DNA from: Verrucomicrobiota bacterium | GTDB taxonomy: Bacteria; Verrucomicrobiota; Verrucomicrobiia; Limisphaerales; J093 | Direction of reading: 5' to 3' | Length of the DNA stretch: 64,000 nucleotides | Assembly: GCA_029556615.1 (NCBI GenBank) | Contig: JAKQDD010000071.1 | Coordinates: 1-64,000, forward strand | Part shown: positions 1-9,234 of the stretch, piece by piece | Numbering within the stretch: position 1 is the stretch's first letter | Layout of the letters: the number at the start of each line of letters is the position of its first letter | Notes under the pieces: generated by a model | Seen by the model: the letters and a program-made list of their open reading frames with translations, nothing else | Told to the model about the DNA's origin: nothing | The model's database searches: none | Made by a program: the position numbers and the translations under genes

Positions 1-1377
1 GGGGTGCCGGCGGTGGGGGTGGAAGATAGCTTCTTCGAGCTGGGGGGGCACTCGCTACTGGCGATGCAGCTGCTGTCGCGATTGCGCGACACCTGGGGGG
101 TGGAGTTGCCCCTCCAGGCCTTCTTTCAAAACCCGACTGTCACGGCCATGGCCTCGCGTATCGATCGCGGGGACGGGCTCCGACCCGCAAGAGTGGCAGA
201 ACATCTCGACTTGGCCGCCGAAGTCACTCTGCCTTGCGAAACCGCCATTTCCTCGCCGCACCGGGAGCCCATGTCAGTCCCGAAATCGATTCTGCTGACC
301 GGCGCAACTGGCTTCCTGGGGGCCTTTCTGCTCTATGAACTGCTTGAGCAAACGGACGCGCATGTCTATTGCCTCCTGCGCGCCTGCAACGCCGAGAGCG
401 GCGGCCACAGGCTCAGCCGCGTTCTCTCTGCCTATCTTCTTGATCCATCCGTGTTGGATTCGCGGGTCACGGTCGTTCCCGGCGACTTGGCCCAGCCGGG
501 ATTAGGCATGCCCGCGGCCGAGTTTGACCGGCTCGCAGAGTGCATCGATGCGGTCTACCATAACGGCGCCTGGGTGAATCTCGCATTGCCCTACGACATC
601 TTAAGGGCGGTGAACGTGCAAGGAACGCGGGCGATCTTGAACCTGGCAGCCCGGGTGAAGTCGAAACCGCTGCATTATGTTTCCACCCTGAGCGTCTTTC
701 CAACTCAAGGCGCCTCCTCCGGGACCGTCCACTCGGAACACGACAGCCCGGACGACTGGCGGCAGTTGGATGATGGCTATTCCCAGAGCAAATGGGTGGC
801 AGAAAAGACGGTCGCTCTGGCGGCGGCCAAGGGGTTGCCAGTTGCAATCTACAGACCTGGGAGGATCAGTGGCCACAGCCTGACCGGCGCCTGGAACACG
901 AGCGACTTTACCTGTTGCTTTCTCAAAGGGTGCCTGAGGCTCGGCTGCGCCCCTTGCCTTGACGCGCTGGGCCCGGACGACATGACGCCGGTGGATTATG
1001 TCAGCCGTGCGATCGTCCATTTGGCGCGAACACGCAAGGCCGATGGGGGAGCCTACCATCTGTGTAATCCCAGTCCTTTTTGGTGGAGCACTTGGTTCGC
1101 CTACGCTAACGATCATGGCCACACAGTGCGATTGTTGCCGTACGCGGAATGGCGTGAGCACCTCCTGCGAGCGAGTCGCGATCCCATTCCCAACCCGCTC
1201 CGACCTTTCATGAATCTGTTCAGCCAAGATCTGCTGTTGCGCGAGCGTCTACCACGTTTCCGTTCCGACATTGCAGCTGAGGCTCTCGCCGACAGTCCGA
1301 TCCGCTGCGCCCCGGTTGATGCCACTTTGTTTGGCACTTACTTCGCCTACTTTGCTCGAAGTGGCTTTATGGGTTAA
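1..1377 (+). CDS. Carrier protein-thioester reductase end of a megasynthase (5' truncated)
   Basis: This is the 3' end of a larger gene that begins before the window, since the frame is open at base 1. The first ~60 codons are a peptidyl/acyl-carrier domain with the phosphopantetheine motif GGHSLL (Ser at codon 18). A short linker leads to a thioester-reductase domain of the male-sterility/NAD-binding extended SDR type: [13 protein letters not shown] nucleotide-binding loop near codon 98, a YSQSK catalytic Tyr/Lys pair near codon 260, and YRPGRISG after it. Such a C-terminal R domain releases the tethered chain by NAD(P)H reduction, giving an aldehyde or alcohol, so the parent is probably an NRPS, NRPS-PKS or carboxylic-acid-reductase-like enzyme. 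Base composition looks less GC-rich than the genes that follow. The upstream adenylation/condensation modules are not visible, so the product cannot be named. Confidence 0.88.
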   Translation, partial: GVPAVGVEDSFFELGGHSLLAMQLLSRLRDTWGVELPLQAFFQNPTVTAMASRIDRGDGLRPARVAEHLDLAAEVTLPCETAISSPHREPMSVPKSILLTGATGFLGAFLLYELLEQTDAHVYCLLRACNAESGGHRLSRVLSAYLLDPSVLDSRVTVVPGDLAQPGLGMPAAEFDRLAECIDAVYHNGAWVNLALPYDILRAVNVQGTRAILNLAARVKSKPLHYVSTLSVFPTQGASSGTVHSEHDSPDDWRQLDDGYSQSKWVAEKTVALAAAKGLPVAIYRPGRISGHSLTGAWNTSDFTCCFLKGCLRLGCAPCLDALGPDDMTPVDYVSRAIVHLARTRKADGGAYHLCNPSPFWWSTWFAYANDHGHTVRLLPYAEWREHLLRASRDPIPNPLRPFMNLFSQDLLLRERLPRFRSDIAAEALADSPIRCAPVDATLFGTYFAYFARSGFMG

Positions 1378-1555
1378 GCGCGTGGGTGTGGTTAGCAGTC
1401 ATTCCATCCGGAACGGGTTCAGGGCGACATGAACGGAGGGCTGATGGGGTCTGGCGTGGCAGATGCGTGAGAGATATGGCGGTCGCAGGTCGGTGATTTG
1501 GGTTGCCAAGGCGTGGTTCTCGTAGTAAGCGAGCGTGCACTGACATTGACCCCGG
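1378..1555. other. Short intergenic stretch before selD
   Basis: No gene, terminator or clear promoter is seen here. Two TGA codons lie 3 and 5 codons upstream of the selD ATG in the same frame, which is why the ATG at 1556 is taken as the start. No strong Shine-Dalgarno sequence precedes that ATG. Confidence 0.4.
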
Positions 1556-2638
1556 ATGCATACTCGCGAAGACATTGTCCGACTCACCGAATTGGCGTCC
1601 TGCGCGGGCTGAGCGTCCAAGCTTGGCCAAGAGGCCCTGTCGCAGGTTCTGCGACGGATCCCGCCGGGGCATGATCCGCGTTTGCTGGTCGGGACGGCGA
1701 CGGCGGATGACGCGGGGGTCTTTTTGCTCAATGCCCGGCAGGCGTTGGTGCAGACGGTGGATTTCTTCACGCCGATCGTCGATGATCCCTATCGCTACGG
1801 CCAGATTGCGGCGGCGAACTCGCTATCCGATGTCTACGCGATGGGGGGGCGGCCTCTGACGGCGCTGAACATCATGGGAGTGCCCGATGAACGGCTTGAT
1901 CCCCGGGTGGTGGGCGCGATTCTCCGCGGTGGCGCGGCCAAGGCGCGCGAGGCCGGATGTGTGATTGTGGGGGGCCACACGATCAAAAATCCCGAGCCGT
2001 TCTACGGGCTTTCCGTAACGGGTCTTGTGTCACGGCACCGGCTGGTGACCAATGCGGGGGCACGGCCGGGAGACTGGTTGGTGCTGACCAAGCCCCTCGG
2101 GACGGGGATTGTCACCACGGGTATCAAACAGGGCATTGCTCCGGCAGCCCTGGCGCGGCGGGCGATGGCGTCCATGTCCCGGCTCAACAGCGTCGGTGCC
2201 GAGGTGGCCGAGCAAGGCTGGGTGCGCGCCGGAACGGATGTGACGGGTTTCGGCCTGCTGGGGCATCTGGGGACGATGTGCCGGGAGAGCGGGGTCGGAG
2301 TCGATCTGTGGGCGGACCGGGTGCCTGTGTTGGGCCGGGCCGTGCATGACCTGGTGGGCAAGGACTGTGTTCCTGGCGGAACGCGGCGCAACCTCGCCGC
2401 CGCCCGGCAGTGGACGGATTTCGGGGACGTGGCGCCGGCATTGCCGTTGGTTCTGGCGGATGCGCAGACCAGCGGTGGACTCTTGTTGTGTGTGCCGGAC
2501 CGGCGGTTGGCGCAGGTGACGTCGCTGCTGCGCCGGCGACGGTCGGGGTGCGTCGCTGTGATTGGCCGCGTGATGCGCGGTCCGCGCGGTCGGATTGTCG
2601 TGCGGAGCCTTGGTGGCAGCCAGAACCTACCGGCGTGA
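1556..2638 (+). CDS. selD: Selenide, water dikinase with selenocysteine at the active site (TGA codon 19)
   Basis: Makes selenophosphate from selenide and ATP, the selenium donor for selenocysteine and selenouridine. A conventional ORF caller starts at 1682 and loses the catalytic N terminus. Reading from ATG 1556 gives a typical SelD start (IVRLTELASCAG-U-ASK), with TGA at 1610-1612 where the family has Cys or Sec, followed by the conserved Lys three residues later (U19-x-x-K22, same spacing as Cys17/Lys20 in E. coli). The frame then runs without interruption into TADDAGVF, QTVDFFTP and NSLSDVYAMGG, giving about 360 residues, normal for SelD. Just after the TGA, the sequence can fold (GGCC-AAGA-GGCC at 1625-1636), a possible bacterial SECIS. 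The last 12 bases overlap the convergent exporter gene. Implies selA, selB and tRNA-Sec elsewhere in the genome. The start is inferred. Confidence 0.9.
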
Positions 2639-4960
2639 TCCGGGAACCGGCGTCGGAGAGGCCCCGGCCTGAGGAGACCCCGGTGTCGCCGCGCGCGTGA
2701 GGAGGAGGGCCGGCAGAACCAGGAGGACCGCCGCGAGCGCGGTGGCGAAAGCGATGGCCGCGAGCATGCCGAAGTGTACCACGGGCGGGAACGACGACCC
2801 GCCAAAGAGGCTGAACACGGCGATGAGAATGATCTCAGTCCCGAGGATCGGCCTGCCTTTGGCTTCGAGGGTGCGCTCGATCGCGCCATGGGCGCTTTGG
2901 CCGGCACGCCGTTGGTCACGCCAGAAGGTGACGGTGTGGATGCCGTTGTCGACCGCGATACCCAGGGCGATGGCGGCGACCATGACGGTGATGGAATTGA
3001 GGGGGATATCAGCCCAGCCGGCCGTGGCCAGGACCGCTGCCACGGGAAGGGTGTTCGCCAGCACCACCAGGCCCGCGAGAGCGGCTGATCGCCATAGGCC
3101 CGCCAGCAGGAGGCCGATGACCGCCAGCGTCAGGACGGCGCTCTGAGTCTGGCTCCTCAGAATCTGCCGGTCCGCCTCGAGCAGCGAGTGCAGCCCGCGC
3201 GCGGCCGAGACTGTTGTCCCGGGGGGGCGGAGTCGTTCGGCGTAATGAACCACATCCCGCACCAAGGCCACGTAGCGATCCGCGGAAAGATCGGATGTGC
3301 GCAGAACGAGCGAGGCGGTTTGGAACGAGGGATCGGCCAGCGTGACGAGGAAGGGGAAGTCGTAGCTGCGGAGGGCGAAGACGAAGACCTGGAGAAGGAG
3401 TGGATTCTCGGGGAGGACCAGCGATCCGGGGCGTTCGTGGTTCCAGATCTGGTTCATCATGGCCAGCAGTTGGGGATACGAGTAGACACCGGACAGGTTG
3501 GTGCGGGCAGCGGCGAAGCGATGCACCTGCTCGAGGTAGCGCAGGAAGGCGGGATGATTGACACCGTTTGTGGCGCCCGAATCGAACTCGATCTGGACCA
3601 CGTTGATCCCGCCATAGACCCGGTTCAGCGCCTCGAAAGCCTGGCGTGTCGGGCTGCGCGGGTTCAGGAACTCGACTGCCCGCACGTCGGTTCGGATGCG
3701 GCCAATCCCCAGGCTGAGCAGGGCCAGGGCCGCCAGAGCGGATCCCAGGATGACACGACGATGGCGGGCAATGAACCCGGTCCAGCGGCCCGGAGCCGAG
3801 GCAAACCGGCAAGACCATGGCAAGCATCCGCCGCGGAACCTGGGCAGGGCGAGGCGGGGAGCGAGGCAGCGGAGCGCCGCAATGGCCGGGCCAAAGGTGA
3901 TTCCATGGACAAGCGTGAGGCCGACGGCGGCCAGGAGGCCGAACTCGCGCGTGGGAGCGGCGCCGCCGATGGTGAGCGACAGCAGGCCGACGACCGTTGT
4001 GGCGGTTGCGTAGGCGGACGGCTTGAACACGACGCGGAGGGATTCACGGAGCGCGGTGTCGGGATCAGGTTGCGTGGCGCGCATCCTCTGGAACGAAGTC
4101 AGCAGGTGAATCAGCAGCGTGAGGTGGATCCCCGTCAGGAGAGGAAAGAGCATGATCGAGAAGACGTTCAATCGGAAACCGCCGATGGCGATGGTGCCGG
4201 CCACCAGGAGGAGGGCGAGGCCGTGGCAGGCCACCGCGAAGCCGACCAGGGGGAGGGAACGAAGAGTGATCCACAACACGAGAATCAGAATGACGCCGGC
4301 GGCGGGAATGAACCGCCGGAGATCCGTCCGGAGGGTTGCACGGATCTCCTGCTCGATGAAGGGAATGGCCAGAACCTGGATCCGGGCTCCCTCGTCCTGG
4401 AATCGAGCCAGGAGGCTGTCGATCCGGGCACGCAGGGCGGTCTGGGCAGCCGGGGTCTCGGCGCGTTGCCGGAAGGTCGCGAGAATCAGCGTGTGCCGGC
4501 CGTCGGCGGAGACCATGATGTTCCTGACGAGGGGATGGGTGGTGCAGAAGGTCTTGAGGTCGGCGAGAGCGGAGGGGGACGGCTGGTCAGGCACGAGGGG
4601 CACCATCTCGAAGCTCAGTCCGCGCCGGACTGGTTTGTACGAGTGGGTCAGGCTGCGGACCTCGACCACGTCCGGCTGTTGTTCAAACGCAACGCTGAGA
4701 CGGCGGACTTGGTCGATCCCGGCCGGGGTGAAGAGAGCCTCGGATTCGAGGCCGAGGACGACGACCTCGGTGTCGCCGAGGATCCGGCGGACTTGCTGAT
4801 AGCTGGCCAGATTGCGCTGATCTCCCTGGAGCAGCACGCCCGTCTCCGAACTCACCCGGAGCCGGGTCAGATGCCAGAGCAGGGGCAGCACCAGAAGGCC
4901 TGTTATGGCCAGCGCGAGGCGCGGGTGGCGGAAGAACGGATTCCAGTCGGCCCCGGTCAC
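2627..4960 (-). CDS. RND/MMPL-superfamily exporter
   Basis: A 777-residue integral membrane protein with the two-fold RND architecture. One TM helix near residues 13-30 is followed by a large extracytoplasmic domain to about residue 205 and a block of helices to about 360. A second half repeats the plan: TM near 400-420, ectodomain to about 615, then a final helix block to about 760. It resembles MMPL and hopanoid-transporter HpnN-type proteins that move lipids or hydrophobic molecules using the proton gradient. The substrate cannot be told from sequence. It starts with GTG at 4960 and converges with selD, overlapping its stop by 12 bases. No membrane-fusion or outer-membrane partner gene lies beside it. 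Confidence 0.8.
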   Translation of the reverse strand: MTGADWNPFFRHPRLALAITGLLVLPLLWHLTRLRVSSETGVLLQGDQRNLASYQQVRRILGDTEVVVLGLESEALFTPAGIDQVRRLSVAFEQQPDVVEVRSLTHSYKPVRRGLSFEMVPLVPDQPSPSALADLKTFCTTHPLVRNIMVSADGRHTLILATFRQRAETPAAQTALRARIDSLLARFQDEGARIQVLAIPFIEQEIRATLRTDLRRFIPAAGVILILVLWITLRSLPLVGFAVACHGLALLLVAGTIAIGGFRLNVFSIMLFPLLTGIHLTLLIHLLTSFQRMRATQPDPDTALRESLRVVFKPSAYATATTVVGLLSLTIGGAAPTREFGLLAAVGLTLVHGITFGPAIAALRCLAPRLALPRFRGGCLPWSCRFASAPGRWTGFIARHRRVILGSALAALALLSLGIGRIRTDVRAVEFLNPRSPTRQAFEALNRVYGGINVVQIEFDSGATNGVNHPAFLRYLEQVHRFAAARTNLSGVYSYPQLLAMMNQIWNHERPGSLVLPENPLLLQVFVFALRSYDFPFLVTLADPSFQTASLVLRTSDLSADRYVALVRDVVHYAERLRPPGTTVSAARGLHSLLEADRQILRSQTQSAVLTLAVIGLLLAGLWRSAALAGLVVLANTLPVAAVLATAGWADIPLNSITVMVAAIALGIAVDNGIHTVTFWRDQRRAGQSAHGAIERTLEAKGRPILGTEIILIAVFSLFGGSSFPPVVHFGMLAAIAFATALAAVLLVLPALLLTRAATPGSPQAGASPTPVPGSRR

Positions 4961-5125
4961 AGCCGGGGTTTATCAGAAGGCAGGCGGCAAACCAATGCCC
5001 AAAAGCCACTCTTGGCACCCTGGCACACGAGGCGACCCAGCCGGCATCGCCTATGGGACGCGGGTTCTGTGCGCTGGCGGTATGGCTTGGGCCGGGGGCG
5101 TGGCGTGTGGTTCGGTGCCCGGATT

Positions 5126-7138
5126 CTATCCGCCGTGAGCTGCGTGGGTGGCGGGCTCGGGTTTGAAAGGCTCGAGTTCCTCTCCCTGGCGGACGAGGCG
5201 GGCGCTATTGAAGACGACGATGAGGGAACCGGCGTTATGCATGAGGGCGGCCACGATGGGGTTGATGTAGCCGAACGTCGCCAGGGTCAGGCCGCCGAGG
5301 ATGAAGCAGATCCCGAACATGAAATTCTGGTTGATGACGTTGCGGGTCATGCGGGAGAGCTTGATGAAGAAGGGGACACGGCGGAGGTCGTTGTTCATGA
5401 GCGCGATGGTGGCGCTGTGGATGGCGACCTCGCTGCCGGCGGCGCCCATGGCGATGCCCATGTCGCCGGCGGCCAGGGCGGGGGCGTCGTTGACGCCGTC
5501 GCCGACCACGGCGACGCGGTAGCCCTTGGCCTTGGTTTGGCGGACGAACTCGACCTTGTTCTGGGGGAGGCACTCGGCGACGACCTCTCCGCAGCCGATC
5601 TCACGGGCGACACGGGCGGCGACGGGTTGCCGGTCGCCGGTGACCATGGCGACACGGCGGACGCCGGCTTCGGCGAGGGCGATGAGGGCGGGCCTGGCCT
5701 CCTGCCGGACCTGGTCGCGGAGGCCGATCCAGCCGATGTATTGGCCGTCGCGGGCGACGAACACGAGGCTGTATCCCTCGGTTTCGTTCAAATCGACGGC
5801 CTGGTAGAGGTTGGCGCCAATGCCGTTGTCCGCGAGCCACTGCGGTCGGCCGACGAGGATGGTGGCGCCATCGATGACCGCCTTGACGCCGCGGCCGGGG
5901 CTTTCGGTGAAGTTGTTGGGCTCGGCGAGCGGCACGCCGACTTCTTCGGCGAGCTGGGTGATGGCCCGCGCGGTGGGATGGGTGCTGTATTTCTCGGCGG
6001 AAGCGGCCAACCGGAGGAGTTCCGCCGGCTTGAGCGTGCCGAGCGGGGCGAGGCGGCTGACGGCGAGGCGTCCGGTGGTGAGGGTCCCCGTCTTGTCGAA
6101 GATGAAGGCATTGATGCGGGCGGCGAGTTCGAGATCGGCGACGTTTTTGACGAGGATGCCCAGTCGGGCAGCGGCGGAGAGCGCGGCGACCATGGCCGTG
6201 GGCGAGGCGAGGATGAAGGCGCACGGGCAGGCGATGACGAGGACGGCGATCATGCGATCGAGGCTGTGGGTGAAGGCCCAGACCAAGGCGCCGATCACGA
6301 GCACGAGCGGCGTGTAGTAGACCATGTATTGGTCCACGATCCGCATGAGGGGCAGCTTGGTCTTTTCTGCCGCGAGGATCAGCTCGCGCACGCGCCCGAG
6401 GGTGGTGTCATGTCCGGCGCGGGTGACGCGGACTTCGAGGACGCCGGTGAGGTTTTGGGTGCCGGCGAAGACCTGGTCGTCCTCGCTCTTGTCGACGGGC
6501 AGCGACTCCCCGGTGATGGTGGCCTGGTTGAAGGAGCCTTGCCCCCGCACAATCGTGCCATCCGCAGCCACGTTGTCGCCGGGCCGGATCCGGATGACAT
6601 CGCCGACGCGGAGTTCGCTGGCGGCGACCTCTTCCTCGCGGCCGTCCGGGAGCAGGCGGCGGGCTTTGGTGGGGGTGAGGCGGATGAGGGACTCGATCGA
6701 GGCGCGCGCGCCGGCGGCGGTCCGGGTTTCGATGATCTCGCCCAGCAACATGAAGAAGGCGACGATTCCCGCGGTCTGGTAATTGCCGGCGGTCTGCAGA
6801 TCGCCGCTGGCGAACGAGGCGAGGACGGCGATGCTGACCAACTCGTTGATGCTCAGAACCCCGCGCCGGAGTTCCTTAATGGACGTCCAGAGGATGGGGG
6901 CGCCGAGGATGATGGCGCCGATCATGGCGCTGGCGCTGGCGATGGGGGCATTGCCCGGGAAGATCCAGCCGACGAGGTAGGAGTTCACGATGAACACCAT
7001 GCCGATCAGCGTCTGGGAGAGCTTGACCGGGACGTGTTCATGGCCGTGATCGTGCCCGTGATCGTGGGCGTGGTCGTGATCCGAGGCGGCATCGCCGGCG
7101 ACGGCCTCTTGGCGGCTGAGGAGAGAGGTGACCTGCAT
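5126..7138 (-). CDS. Heavy-metal P1B-type ATPase with His-rich N terminus
   Basis: A 670-residue cation-exporting ATPase. Residues ~20-36 form a His/Asp-rich tract instead of an HMA domain, a likely zinc-type metal-binding tail. The transmembrane metal motif CPC is at 304-306, the phosphorylated Asp of DKTGTLT at 348, an HP dipeptide follows in STHPTARA, and the hinge GDGVNDAPAL lies near 530. The last helix reads HNAGSLIVVFNSARL, closer to divalent-cation (Zn/Cd/Co) transporters than to the copper MxxSS signature, so I infer a divalent cation. It is the last gene of a minus-strand run with three SPFH proteins and an ABC permease, 20 bases after hflK, so it is probably co-transcribed with them. 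Confidence 0.88.
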   Translation of the reverse strand: MQVTSLLSRQEAVAGDAASDHDHAHDHGHDHGHEHVPVKLSQTLIGMVFIVNSYLVGWIFPGNAPIASASAMIGAIILGAPILWTSIKELRRGVLSINELVSIAVLASFASGDLQTAGNYQTAGIVAFFMLLGEIIETRTAAGARASIESLIRLTPTKARRLLPDGREEEVAASELRVGDVIRIRPGDNVAADGTIVRGQGSFNQATITGESLPVDKSEDDQVFAGTQNLTGVLEVRVTRAGHDTTLGRVRELILAAEKTKLPLMRIVDQYMVYYTPLVLVIGALVWAFTHSLDRMIAVLVIACPCAFILASPTAMVAALSAAARLGILVKNVADLELAARINAFIFDKTGTLTTGRLAVSRLAPLGTLKPAELLRLAASAEKYSTHPTARAITQLAEEVGVPLAEPNNFTESPGRGVKAVIDGATILVGRPQWLADNGIGANLYQAVDLNETEGYSLVFVARDGQYIGWIGLRDQVRQEARPALIALAEAGVRRVAMVTGDRQPVAARVAREIGCGEVVAECLPQNKVEFVRQTKAKGYRVAVVGDGVNDAPALAAGDMGIAMGAAGSEVAIHSATIALMNNDLRRVPFFIKLSRMTRNVINQNFMFGICFILGGLTLATFGYINPIVAALMHNAGSLIVVFNSARLVRQGEELEPFKPEPATHAAHGG

Positions 7139-7158
7139 AAGGCGGGCGGTGAGGGTCG

Positions 7159-8283
7159 TCAGGGGATTGGGGTGGACTCACGCGATTCCGGCTCACGGCT
7201 GAGCTGGAGCCGGAGCTCAGAGAACTCCTCGGGCAGGAGGAACTTCGCGTTGGTGTTGGTGAGAACGCGTTGGAGACGGGCGGCCAGGAGGCGCTCCTGG
7301 AACAGGCGGGGGTTCTCGACGTATTGGGGGAGCTGGTCGTCGAAGGCCAGGGCGGCGGCCTGGACGCCGGAGACGATGCGATTACTGCTGACGAGGCCGG
7401 CGTTGACGATGGCGTTGGACTGGCCGAGGGCGGTATTGACGAGCTCTTCCTGGTAACTGCGGGCGCGGCTGATCTCCGAGCTTCGGGCCTGTTCCATTTG
7501 GTTGACCTTCTCGAAGGCGTCGCGCACATCGGCAGCCGCCACAGTTTCGACGTCGCTCGGTTCGAGCGCGATGCCGACCTCGTGCGCTTCGATCTTCTCC
7601 TGGACCCGGGCGATGACAGCGTCGCGGAAGGCGGTCTTCTCCTTGTAGAGCGCCTGATCGGCGGTGAACCGGGCGGAGGCGTGGAAGATGGCGTTATTGA
7701 CGATATTGGTCAAAACCTCCGTGACGTTGGTGAACCCGAAGGCGTACTGGATCGGGTCGGTGATGCGGTATTTGATGGTGGCGCGGACATGGATGATGTT
7801 GCCGTCGGCGGTGAGGGTATAGCCGTCGGCCTCGGGGCGGAGGTAGCCGAGCGCCTGGGGTTGCGCATTGGCCGCGGCCATCTCCGGGGTGACCTGATAC
7901 CAGCCGGTCGTCGAGCTCACGGTGTGGCTTTGGCCGACCTTGATGCGGACTTTTTCGTTGATGGGGTAAGGCCAGGCCCAATGCCAGCCCGGCTGGAGCA
8001 ACTGGTCTTTGCCGGTGCCTTCCGGCTTCCCGAAGAGGAGTTTGACCACCACCTCGTTGGGTTCGACGATGAACATGCCGGAACAGAGGAAGAGCAGCGT
8101 CAAGCCGATCATGAAGACCTTGATGACGCGGAAGCTGCTATGGAGCGCCTCCGAAAGCGCCTGGGAACTGGCGTCCTCGAACGTGCCCGGGGCGTGCGCG
8201 GCCGGTGCCGGCGCCTCCGGTGCCTGGGGCGGGCCGGCGTCCGCGGGTGGGGGCTGGGGGGGAGTCTCGGGAGCGTCGTTCAT
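7159..8283 (-). CDS. hflK: SPFH-domain protease modulator, HflK-like
   Basis: A 374-residue membrane-anchored SPFH/prohibitin protein. The N terminus is Pro/Ala-rich and cytoplasmic, with one TM segment near residues 45-65 (MIGLTLLFLCSGMFIV). A band-7 domain follows (IVEPNEVVVKLLFGKP, LQPGWHWAWPYPI), then a long helical region. In E. coli HflK and HflC form a cage around the FtsH protease and regulate membrane-protein turnover. A longer frame starts with TTG at 8301, but ATG 8283 gives a better start with a CCGAGG sequence upstream. It follows hflC by 18 bases and precedes the P-type ATPase by 20. It could instead be a paralogue specialised for that ATPase rather than the housekeeping HflK. 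Confidence 0.82.
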   Translation of the reverse strand: MNDAPETPPQPPPADAGPPQAPEAPAPAAHAPGTFEDASSQALSEALHSSFRVIKVFMIGLTLLFLCSGMFIVEPNEVVVKLLFGKPEGTGKDQLLQPGWHWAWPYPINEKVRIKVGQSHTVSSTTGWYQVTPEMAAANAQPQALGYLRPEADGYTLTADGNIIHVRATIKYRITDPIQYAFGFTNVTEVLTNIVNNAIFHASARFTADQALYKEKTAFRDAVIARVQEKIEAHEVGIALEPSDVETVAAADVRDAFEKVNQMEQARSSEISRARSYQEELVNTALGQSNAIVNAGLVSSNRIVSGVQAAALAFDDQLPQYVENPRLFQERLLAARLQRVLTNTNAKFLLPEEFSELRLQLSREPESRESTPIP

Positions 8284-8301
8284 GGCGTGGCCTCGGGGCA
8301 A

Positions 8302-9201
8302 TTACTTGGACGTGGCCGGTGTGGGCGGCGTGCGGAGCAGGTCGAAGGGCGGCGTTCGGGTGTCGACCACGAGGGTGGAGCGTTCCTTCAGAGCCTGCTC
8401 GAGGGCGTCGAGCTTGAGTAGGAAGACCGCCAGCTCGGGGTTCTGCTCGAAGGTGCGGAGGGCGCGGGCGGCCTGCTGCTCGGCGTTGCCGCGGATGACG
8501 GTGGCCTTGGCTTCGGCCTCGGCCAGGATCTGGTCCCGGCGGAGATCCGCTTCGGACCGGATCCGGATTGCTTCCCCGGCGCCCTCGCCCTGGAACTGTT
8601 TCACCAGCTGATCGCGCTCGGCCTTCATCCGCTCGAAGACCTTCTCGGTGATGCTCTGGGGCAGGCCGATCTGTTTGATCCCGAGCAGGACGACCTCGAC
8701 GCCGTAGTTCTCGAGAGCCTTGGGTTTGACGCTGGCGAGCATCTCCTTCTCGATGGCGTCGAACCGGAGTTCGCTGGGGTTGGGAGAGATGAAGTCGCTG
8801 AGGGGGTGCTGGCCGACGACGCCGTTCTTGGCGTCGCGGAGGATGCCTTCGAGCCGTTCCTCGGCCATCATCTGGTCTCCGCCAAAGCGCTCGAGGAAGA
8901 CCCGGGCGTCCTTGATCTTCCAGCCCAGGAAGACATCGATGAGGATCAAGCGGGCGTCGCGGGTGGTGACCTGCTCGTACTTTCGCTCGAAGTTGCGGAC
9001 CCGGTTATCGAACCGGTGCACGCTTTGGATGGGCCAGGGCAATCGGAGGTTGAAGCCGGGCTTGTCGATGGTGCGGGAGAACCGGCCGAAGGTGGTGACG
9101 ACGGCGACCTCGGTCTGGCGCACCTGGAAGCAGACGAGCATGGCAGCGAAGATCGCGGCCACGACGAGTCCGGTGACGAGGGTGACAGGATGGTATTTCA
9201 T
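8302..9201 (-). CDS. hflC: SPFH-domain protease modulator, HflC-like
   Basis: A 299-residue protein with an N-terminal TM anchor (residues ~6-25) directly followed by a band-7 domain (VRQTEVAVVTTFGRF, PGFNLRLPWPIQSVHRFDNR). The helical C-terminal half contains the charged, Ala-rich segment EADLRRDQILAEAEAKATVIRG typical of HflC, so the size and layout fit the family. It is predicted to pair with the HflK-like product encoded immediately downstream. The third SPFH protein is encoded 33 bases upstream in the same direction, giving an SPFH trio in one transcript. Confidence 0.87.
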   Translation of the reverse strand: MKYHPVTLVTGLVVAAIFAAMLVCFQVRQTEVAVVTTFGRFSRTIDKPGFNLRLPWPIQSVHRFDNRVRNFERKYEQVTTRDARLILIDVFLGWKIKDARVFLERFGGDQMMAEERLEGILRDAKNGVVGQHPLSDFISPNPSELRFDAIEKEMLASVKPKALENYGVEVVLLGIKQIGLPQSITEKVFERMKAERDQLVKQFQGEGAGEAIRIRSEADLRRDQILAEAEAKATVIRGNAEQQAARALRTFEQNPELAVFLLKLDALEQALKERSTLVVDTRTPPFDLLRTPPTPATSK

Positions 9202-9234
9202 ACGCGCTGGAGCATTGTCGAAGTGGGGTAGGCT

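Noticed and set aside
1399..1550. Possible protein fragment on the minus strand before selD (frame with LAYYENHALATQ)
   Set aside because: No family recognised and no start signal; left unannotated.
1610..1612. TGA in the selD frame as a sign of a pseudogene or sequencing error
   Set aside because: It lies exactly at the catalytic Cys/Sec position with intact family sequence both sides, so selenocysteine is the better explanation.
3188..7456. Very long open frame on the plus strand (about 1420 codons)
   Set aside because: It is antisense to the exporter and the P-type ATPase, has low-complexity Gly/Glu/Asp-rich translation and no family features; it is a product of high GC.
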